Shown: piece after piece, positions 58,544 to 64,000 of the stretch
Layout: every line of letters starts with the position of its first letter
Numbering within the stretch: the first letter of the stretch is position 1
DNA from: JBOFLG01 sp051657745
GTDB taxonomy: Bacteria; Actinomycetota; Actinomycetes; Actinomycetales; Dermatophilaceae
Assembly (NCBI GenBank): GCA_051657745.1
Contig: JBOFLG010000111.1
Coordinates: 1-64,000 of the forward strand
Direction of reading: 5' to 3'
DNA length: 64,000 nucleotides
The notes under the pieces: model-generated
What the model was told of the DNA's origin: nothing
Databases searched by the model: none
The model's input: the letters and a program-made list of their open reading frames with translations, nothing else
Position numbers and translations under genes: made by a program

Positions 58544-58593
58544 CATACCGAAATCTTTACTGCTGCATGGCGTGCATACCGAGATACATCTCG
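58544..58593. promoter_or_regulatory. Operator repeats between kdd and kamA
   Basis: CATACCGA occurs at 58544-58551 and 58575-58582, 31 bp apart (three helical turns). The second copy runs into the palindrome CGAGATACATCTCG (58580-58593), which ends one base before the kamA -10 element. The arrangement suits a multimeric regulator such as the adjacent Lrp/AsnC protein. Confidence 0.6.
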
Positions 58594-58599
58594 TATCCT
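58594..58599 (+). promoter_or_regulatory. Leaderless -10 element of kamA
   Basis: TATCCT is followed by 7 bases and ATG at 58607, with no Shine-Dalgarno sequence. Confidence 0.55.
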
Positions 58600-58606
58600 C
58601 GCAGAT

Positions 58607-60067
58607 ATGGGCACCACCATCGACCAGCCGTATGCCTACCACCGGCGCGAGCTGAACGAGCCGGACTGGACTCGCCTGCCCGGTTGGCGCACCGTCACCG
58701 TGGCGCAGTGGCACGACGCCCAGTGGCAACGTGCCCACTGCATCAAGAGCGCCGCGCACCTGGGTGCAGTGATGGGCGACCTGCTTGACGAGACGTTCTA
58801 TGCCGACCTCGACCGCGACCACACCAAGTGCGCGACCATGTCCATGCTGCTGCCGCCACACATGCTCAACACCATGGTTCCGGCGACGGATGACGCCCGA
58901 CCGGCCGCCGGCGCCGCGTTCACCGAGGCGTTCTACGCCGACCCGGTGCGCCGCTACATGTTGCCGGTCTTCTCGGACCGGCGCACTGACTGGCCCAGCC
59001 ACCCGTTCGCCACCCGGGACAGCCTGCACGAGCACGACATGTGGGCGGTCGAAGGCCTGACCCACCGCTACCCCACCAAGGTGCTTGCCGAGATGCTGCC
59101 GACCTGCCCCCAATACTGCGGGCACTGCACGCGAATGGACCTCGTCGGCAACTCGACACCACAGATCGTCAAACTGAAGCTCGCCGGGAAGCCAGTGGAC
59201 CGCTACGCCGCGATGCTCGACTACCTCCAGCGCACGCCAGGCGTCCGGGATGTCGTGGTGTCCGGTGGCGATGTCGCCAACATGCCGTGGAAGAACCTTG
59301 AGAGCTTCCTCGACACACTGCTCGAGGTCGAGTCGGTGCGCGACATCCGGCTCGCCACCAAGGCGTTGATGGGCCTACCCCAGCACTGGCTGCAACCCGC
59401 GGTCGTCGAGGGCGTGAGCCGGGTCGCCGCCACCGCGCGCTCCCGCGGCGTTGCCCTGGCGATCCACACGCACGTCAACCACGCGCAGTCGGTGACCCCG
59501 CTCGTCGCGCACGCGAGCGCTGCGATGCTCGGCGCCGGGGTCCGCGACGTGCGCAACCAAGGGGTCCTGATGCGCGGCGTCAACGACTCCGTGCCCGAGC
59601 TGCTCGACCTGTGTTTCGCCCTCCAGGACGACGCCGGCATCACCCCGTACTACTTCTACATGTGCGACATGATCCCGTTCGCTGAGCACTGGCGGCTCCC
59701 GCTGCGCCGTGCCCAGGAACTCCAGCACGACATCATGGGATATCTTCCCGGCTTCGCCACTCCGCGGATCGTCTGCGACGTGCCGTTGGTCGGCAAGCGC
59801 TGGGTGCACCAGGTCGATTCCTACGACACCGAACGCGGAATGTCGTTCTGGCGGAAGAACTACCGCACCTCGATCGAGCGCAGCGACGAACAGGCGCTGT
59901 CCCGCGAGTACGTCTACTACGACCCGATCGACACTCTTCCCGCAACCGGCCAGGAGTGGTGGCTCGCCACCACCGATCTGGATGCCGCACACCAGGCCGC
60001 GCTCGCCAGTGCGCGCGCCAGCCGAGCGGCATCCGCAGACCACCTCACCAACTCAGTCGCCGGCTGA
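58607..60067 (+). CDS. kamA: Lysine 2,3-aminomutase
   Basis: This radical-SAM, PLP-dependent enzyme converts L-lysine to L-beta-lysine, the first step of lysine fermentation. The 486 residues contain the iron-sulfur motif CPQYCGHC (C167, C171, C174), the SAM-binding VVVSGGD, and the PLP-lysine region VPLVGKRWVHQVDSYD. The C-terminal 65 residues are longer than in clostridial KamA. Related EF-P lysylation enzymes (EpmB) are shorter and lack this context, so KamA is preferred. It is divergent from kdd and convergent with the Lrp gene. Confidence 0.92.
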   Translation: MGTTIDQPYAYHRRELNEPDWTRLPGWRTVTVAQWHDAQWQRAHCIKSAAHLGAVMGDLLDETFYADLDRDHTKCATMSMLLPPHMLNTMVPATDDARPAAGAAFTEAFYADPVRRYMLPVFSDRRTDWPSHPFATRDSLHEHDMWAVEGLTHRYPTKVLAEMLPTCPQYCGHCTRMDLVGNSTPQIVKLKLAGKPVDRYAAMLDYLQRTPGVRDVVVSGGDVANMPWKNLESFLDTLLEVESVRDIRLATKALMGLPQHWLQPAVVEGVSRVAATARSRGVALAIHTHVNHAQSVTPLVAHASAAMLGAGVRDVRNQGVLMRGVNDSVPELLDLCFALQDDAGITPYYFYMCDMIPFAEHWRLPLRRAQELQHDIMGYLPGFATPRIVCDVPLVGKRWVHQVDSYDTERGMSFWRKNYRTSIERSDEQALSREYVYYDPIDTLPATGQEWWLATTDLDAAHQAALASARASRAASADHLTNSVAG

Positions 60068-60115
60068 GCGTGCACCGCACCACCAGATGCGGCAATCGCG
60101 GTCAGGCCCCCTGGC

Positions 60116-60538
60116 TCACTCCCAGGGAGTGGAGAGCACGACGGTGGTGCGGGTGGCGACGTTGGCAGACCCTCGCACCGTAGCGATGAGCTCTTCGAGG
60201 TCGGTGGGCGTACCGACCCGCACCTTGAGGATGTAGTTCTCGTCGCCGGCGACGGAGTGGCACTCCTCGATCTCGGGCACCGTGCGTAGCCGGTCCGGGA
60301 TGTCGTCCGGGGCGGCCGGGTCGAGGGGGGTGATCGAGATGAACGCCGTCAACGCCCGGCCGAGCTGACCGTGGTCGACCCGGGCGGTGTACCCCCGAAC
60401 GACACCGCGCTCCTCGAGCCGGCGTACCCGCTGATGCACCGCCGACGTCGACATGCCGAGCGCCTTGCCGAGATCGGTGTAGCTGATCCGGCCATCGCCA
60501 GCAAGGAGCGCAACGATGCGCTGGTCAACCTCCTCCAT
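60116..60538 (-). CDS. Lrp/AsnC-family transcriptional regulator
   Basis: The 140 residues have an N-terminal helix-turn-helix (EEVDQRIVALLAGDGRISYTDLGKALGMSTSAVHQRVRRLEERGVVRGYTA) and a C-terminal RAM effector domain with VAGDENYILKVRVGTPTDLEELI. Members sense amino acids and often regulate neighbouring amino-acid genes, so control of kamA, kdd and kamDE by lysine is a reasonable inference. ATG 60538 follows a leaderless -10 (TAGTCT plus 6 bases). Confidence 0.92.
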   Translation of the reverse strand: MEEVDQRIVALLAGDGRISYTDLGKALGMSTSAVHQRVRRLEERGVVRGYTARVDHGQLGRALTAFISITPLDPAAPDDIPDRLRTVPEIEECHSVAGDENYILKVRVGTPTDLEELIATVRGSANVATRTTVVLSTPWE

Positions 60539-60544
60539 ACCGCG

Positions 60545-60550
60545 AGACTA
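60545..60550 (-). promoter_or_regulatory. Leaderless -10 element of the Lrp/AsnC gene
   Basis: On the minus strand TAGTCT is followed by 6 bases and ATG at 60538, with no Shine-Dalgarno sequence. Confidence 0.6.
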
Positions 60551-60579
60551 GCCGCGCGGCCCGATCGGCGAGCGGCGGG

Positions 60580-60585
60580 TAGCCT
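60580..60585 (+). promoter_or_regulatory. Leaderless -10 element of the exonuclease gene
   Basis: TAGCCT is followed by 7 bases and GTG at 60593. It is back-to-back with the Lrp promoter, 29 bp away. Confidence 0.55.
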
Positions 60586-60592
60586 CCCGGGC

Positions 60593-61531
60593 GTGACCGA
60601 CCACCCGCACCGACTGATGTTGCTCGACTCGGCGTCGCTGTACTTCCGGGCGTTCTACGGCGTGCCCGACCAGCGCCGGTCGCCCGACGAACCGCCAACG
60701 AACGCGGTGCGCGGGTTCCTCGACATGGTCGCCACCCTGGTCACCGCGCACCGGCCCACACATCTCGTGGCGTGCTGGGATGACGACTGGCGCCCGCAGT
60801 GGCGCGTCAACCTCATCCCCACCTATAAGACGCACCGGCTCGGCGACGGCAGCGACACCGCGGAGGAGTCGCCTGACGACCTCACCCCGCAGGTACCCGT
60901 CATCCGCCACGCCCTGGCCGCGGTCGGCATCGCACGCCTCGGACTGGCGCAGTGCGAGGCCGACGACGTGATCGGCACGCTCGCCACCCGACACCGTGGA
61001 GTGATGTCCGTGGATGTCGTCACCGGCGACCGCGACCTGCTGCAGCTCGTCGATGACGCGTACGGCATCCGGGTGCTCTATACGGGCCGAGGCGGGGTGC
61101 GTGAACCCGACCTCGCGACCCAGTCGCTGCTGCGCGAGAAGTACGGCGTGCCGACCGGTGACGCCTACCTGGATATGTCGGTGCTGCGCGGCGACACCAG
61201 CGACGGGCTGCCCGGGGTCAAGGGGATCGGCGACAAAACCGCTGCCGCGCTCATCGCCGAGTACGGCTCGCTGGCCGGGCTGCGTGCCGCGGTCGCCAGC
61301 GGGGACCCGGCGATCAGGGGAGCTCGCCGGGCGAACCTGGAGGCGTCATCCGCCTACCTCGACGTCGCGCCGCAGGTGGTGCGGGTACGCCGCGACGCCG
61401 CGATCCCGGATGACGTCGACCTCGCCCTGCCGCGTGAGGTGGCTGACCCCGATCTTCTCGATCAGGTGACCGAGACCTACGGCGTGACCAGCCCGATGCG
61501 GCGCCTGCTCACCGCCCTCGACCTGATGTGA
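60593..61531 (+). CDS. 5'-3' exonuclease (stand-alone FEN/PolA-type domain)
   Basis: The 312-residue protein matches the N-terminal nuclease domain of DNA polymerase I: RLMLLDSASLYFRAFYGV, QCEADDVIGTLA, VDVVTGDRDLLQLVDD, DMSVLRGDTSDGLPGVKGIGDKTAAALIAEYGSLAGL (helix-3-turn-helix). The conserved acidic metal ligands are present. A stand-alone copy in addition to PolA is common in actinobacteria and may act in flap removal or repair. GTG 60593 is preferred; the open frame to 60371 lies across the divergent Lrp gene. Confidence 0.92.
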   Translation: MTDHPHRLMLLDSASLYFRAFYGVPDQRRSPDEPPTNAVRGFLDMVATLVTAHRPTHLVACWDDDWRPQWRVNLIPTYKTHRLGDGSDTAEESPDDLTPQVPVIRHALAAVGIARLGLAQCEADDVIGTLATRHRGVMSVDVVTGDRDLLQLVDDAYGIRVLYTGRGGVREPDLATQSLLREKYGVPTGDAYLDMSVLRGDTSDGLPGVKGIGDKTAAALIAEYGSLAGLRAAVASGDPAIRGARRANLEASSAYLDVAPQVVRVRRDAAIPDDVDLALPREVADPDLLDQVTETYGVTSPMRRLLTALDLM

Positions 61532-61548
61532 CCGCCCTCCCACGCCCT

Positions 61549-61619
61549 GCACAACTGCCCAATAGGACGATTTGTCGGGTCGAGTCCGTCCGCAGAATCG
61601 TCCTATTGGGCGATTGTGC
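61549..61619. repeat. Long inverted repeat between convergent genes
   Basis: Two 24-base arms (61549-61572 and 61596-61619) are complementary except for two adjacent positions; the matching core is GCCCAATAGGACGATT and flanking GCACAA. The 23-base loop is TGTCGGGTCG... rich. It sits between the exonuclease and helicase stops. It could be a bidirectional terminator, or a copy of a dispersed palindromic repeat. Confidence 0.8.
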
Positions 61620-61648
61620 GGACGGGGCGCGGGTCCGAGTGTGCCTGG

Positions 61649-64000
61649 TCAGTCGAGGCGGTCTGCGGCGACCACACCGCGGAGCACCGAGTCGATCGCG
61701 CGCCGCGCGGTGCGCCGCAACGTCAGGTCGGCGGTCGCATTCGAGATCTGGTCGAGCAGGTCGACGATCTGCTTACACCGACGCACGAAGTCGCCGGCCG
61801 CGACATCCGAACCACGCAACACCGTCTCGAGCCGCTCCCCCGCCGCCCATCGGTGCACCATCCACGCCAACCCGCCATCGGGCGCCCCGGTGCTCGGGAG
61901 CGCATGCGCGGTCTCGAGCGCCTCGATCTCGCGCCAGAGCCGCTCGGTTGCGGCCACGGCGTCCGCGACGTCGGCGGTCGGCATCCGGGGAGACACCTCG
62001 GCGCCGTCGCCGCGCGGCTCGTGCACCAGCACCGACACCGCGGCCGCCAGGCCCGCGGCATCCAGGCGTGACCACACCTCACCACGCAGACACTCGGCCG
62101 CCAGCAGGTCCTTCTCGGTGTAGAGCCGCCGCAGCCGCTGCCCTCGCTCGGTGACCACAGTGCCGCCGTCCGCGAGGTAGCCCAGCGCCTCGAGCGCCTC
62201 GCAGATCCGGTCGAACGTCTGCGCCACGGTGTTCGTGCGCCCCTCGACCCGCCGCTGGATGCCGGTGGTCTCGCGCTTCAGCCGCCACCAGCGCTCCGCC
62301 CACCGGGCGTGGGTCTCACGGTCGGGGCAGCCATGGCACGAATGGGTCTGCAACTCGTGTCGGAGCCGGGCGATCTCATCGGTGCCGGATGCCGACCGGC
62401 TGGGCACGCTCCCACCGGGCCGAGGGCTCGCACCCTCGGCACCCTCCTCGGCCAGGTGCCCGTCACCTGGGGTGCCCCGCCGCCGTGACGGGGCGTCCTC
62501 ACACCCGTTCGGCACGGCGATTCGCAGCGAGGTTGCGAGATCGCGGCGAGATTTCGGAGACTTCGGATTGAACTGGGCCGGTACCGTCATCCGGGCCTGT
62601 GCCTCCACCCGCTCCGGCACGTCGTCGACGGTGAGTCGGCGGAACTGCCGCTCCTCGGTCACCACGGCCGGCCCCATCGGGGTGCCCTTTCCAGTGCGGG
62701 CCGGCTGCACCACCACTGCCCATCCGGCCCGCCGCCCGGCCGGGATCCGGATGACGTCGCCCACCCGCAGCGCCTCCATCGACACCGCCGCCTCGGCGCG
62801 GCGGGACGCCGACTTTGCCCGGCGACCCGCCTTCTCGGCGTCGGCAAGCTCGCGCCGCAGCCGCGCGTACTCGCGAAAGTCCCCACGGCCACAATGCATC
62901 GCCTCGGCGTACCCCGCGAGCCCTTCCTCGCCGCGGCGCAGCTGGGTCGCCAATCCGACGACCGCCCGATCGGCCTGGAACTGGGCGAACGAGGTCTCCA
63001 GGATCTCCCTCGCGGTGTCGCGCCCCACCCGCGCCACCAGATTGACCGCCATGTTGGACGTCGGTCGAAAACTCGACCGCAGCGGATAGGTACGCGCCGA
63101 CGCCAGCCCGCCGACCGCCAGCGGGTCGACACCGCGGCTCCACTGCACCACCGCGTGCCCGTCGACGTCGATGCCGCGCCGACCCGCGCGGCCGGTGAGC
63201 TGGGTGTACTCGGCCGGGGTGATGTCGACGTGCGCCTCCCCGTTGAACTTCACCAACTTCTCCAGCACCACCGTGCGGGCCGGCATGTTGATGCCGAGCG
63301 CCAATGTCTCGGTGGCGAACACGCACCGGATTCGGGCCGTGGTGAACAACTCTTCGACGATCTCGCGAAATAGCGGCAGCATCCCGGCGTGGTGTGCCGC
63401 GAACCCCCGGGTCAGCCCCTCGAGGAAGTCCCAGTAGCCGAGTACCCCGAGATCCTCGTCCGCGAGCGCCTCGATTCGTTGCTCCACAATCCGCCGGATG
63501 ACGTCGCCCTCCCCCGGCGAGACCAGGCGAGTACCAGCCGCGAGCAGCTGGCCCACCGCGGCCTCGCAACCAACCCGGCTGAACACGAAGACGATCGCCG
63601 GCAACAGCCCGTCCTGGTCGAGTTCCTCGACGACCTCGGCGCGGGTGGCCCCGCCCCCGGGCCGGCCACCGCGGGCGAACCCCCGCCCGCCCGGCCCGCC
63701 GCCGGGCCCGCGGGGCGCCGAGCGGTCGAAACCGTGTGCTCCGCCGGATCCGCGGCGGGCCCCAGGGGCCGCGCGACGCCCGCTCGGACGGTGACCACCA
63801 CGCGAACCGCCACCCCGGGCGTCATCCGAGAAGCGGCCTCGCTGCTCTGCGCCGCGGATGGCGTTGAGCAGGTCGGGGTCAACGCGGTTGCCGGCGAACA
63901 GGTCGAACGTCGTGGTGCCCACCATCATGTGCTGGAACAACGGCACCGGCCGGTGCTCGGACACCACAACCTCGTGGTTGCCGCGCACCTCGGCGAGCCA
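61649..64000 (-). CDS. helY: Ski2/HelY-type DEAD/DEAH helicase, C-terminal part
   Basis: The gene enters the window at 64000 and the N-terminal helicase lobe with Walker motifs lies outside. The visible 783 residues start WLAEVRGNHEVVVSEHRPVPLFQHMMVG and include a Gly/Arg-rich insert (GGGSRGGHRPSGRR onwards, unusually long), helicase motif IV-VI region (FVFSRVGCEAAVG, FATETLALGINMPARTVVLEKLVKFNGEAH, QLTGRAGRRGID), and a C-terminal DSHCT/arch-like domain. Such proteins are likely RNA helicases for RNA turnover. It is convergent with the exonuclease. Confidence 0.9.
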   Translation of the reverse strand, partial: WLAEVRGNHEVVVSEHRPVPLFQHMMVGTTTFDLFAGNRVDPDLLNAIRGAEQRGRFSDDARGGGSRGGHRPSGRRAAPGARRGSGGAHGFDRSAPRGPGGGPGGRGFARGGRPGGGATRAEVVEELDQDGLLPAIVFVFSRVGCEAAVGQLLAAGTRLVSPGEGDVIRRIVEQRIEALADEDLGVLGYWDFLEGLTRGFAAHHAGMLPLFREIVEELFTTARIRCVFATETLALGINMPARTVVLEKLVKFNGEAHVDITPAEYTQLTGRAGRRGIDVDGHAVVQWSRGVDPLAVGGLASARTYPLRSSFRPTSNMAVNLVARVGRDTAREILETSFAQFQADRAVVGLATQLRRGEEGLAGYAEAMHCGRGDFREYARLRRELADAEKAGRRAKSASRRAEAAVSMEALRVGDVIRIPAGRRAGWAVVVQPARTGKGTPMGPAVVTEERQFRRLTVDDVPERVEAQARMTVPAQFNPKSPKSRRDLATSLRIAVPNGCEDAPSRRRGTPGDGHLAEEGAEGASPRPGGSVPSRSASGTDEIARLRHELQTHSCHGCPDRETHARWAERWWRLKRETTGIQRRVEGRTNTVAQTFDRICEALEALGYLADGGTVVTERGQRLRRLYTEKDLLAAECLRGEVWSRLDAAGLAAAVSVLVHEPRGDGAEVSPRMPTADVADAVAATERLWREIEALETAHALPSTGAPDGGLAWMVHRWAAGERLETVLRGSDVAAGDFVRRCKQIVDLLDQISNATADLTLRRTARRAIDSVLRGVVAADRLD

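Overview
The window is about 64 kb of very GC-rich chromosomal DNA that reads as an actinobacterium (class Actinomycetia). The evidence is the presence of RbpA, GarA, a ParA-ScpA-ScpB block, an Lnt/Ppm1/FxsA/RbpA neighbourhood, a LexA box of the CGAAC-N4-GTTC type, many GTG starts, stop/start overlaps (GTGA or ATGA), and many apparently leaderless genes. Gene order closely follows blocks known from mycobacteria and other actinobacteria (ruvCAB-yajC-secDF-rel-ppi-hisS; xerD-parA-scpAB-rluB-cmk-der; pgsA-DUF881-sbp-DUF881-gcvH-garA-DUF151-MerR-gcvP). I cannot name the genus. No phage, insertion sequence, CRISPR array or rRNA was seen.

Layout. 1-8.4 kb: the end of a YebC-like gene, SOS-controlled ruvCAB, yajC-secD-secF, and a bifunctional (p)ppGpp enzyme. 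8.5-15 kb: a membrane-anchored VWA protein, a DUF349 protein, a membrane cyclophilin, a metallo-hydrolase, hisS and an unknown membrane protein. 15.3-24.2 kb: alanine dehydrogenase, then a tightly overlapping run xerD, parA, scpA, scpB, rluB, tyrA, cmk, der for chromosome dimer resolution, segregation and ribosome assembly. 24.5-32.8 kb: tRNA-Pro(GGG), pgsA, DUF881/sbp genes, gcvH, garA, a DUF151 nuclease, a MerR regulator, and a glycine riboswitch in front of gcvP. 32.9-40.8 kb: sbcCD, a histidine phosphatase, DUF1697, OsmC, Sua5-like and rRNA methyltransferase genes. 41-49 kb: an accessory stretch with an aminotransferase, an ATP-grasp ligase, a DUF3105-DUF305 pair, a VanY-type peptidase and a UMF1-type transporter. 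49-52.5 kb: rbpA, fxsA, ppm1, lnt.

52.5-60.5 kb is the most distinctive part. It is an island for anaerobic-type lysine catabolism: lysine 2,3-aminomutase (kamA), both subunits of the cobalamin-dependent lysine 5,6-aminomutase (kamD, kamE), 3,5-diaminohexanoate dehydrogenase (kdd), 3-aminobutyryl-CoA ammonia-lyase (kal), and an adjacent Lrp/AsnC regulator. The island is split by a GNAT gene, a deleted aldo/keto reductase pseudogene and a VapBC toxin-antitoxin pair. The cleavage enzyme Kce and the reactivation factors KamB/KamC are not in the window. The window closes with a 5'-3' exonuclease, a long inverted repeat and a truncated Ski2/HelY-type helicase.

A recurrent pattern is a -10 hexamer of the form TAnnnT followed by exactly 6 or 7 bases and then ATG or GTG, with no Shine-Dalgarno sequence. 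At least 14 genes here show it, and it was used to correct several start codons.
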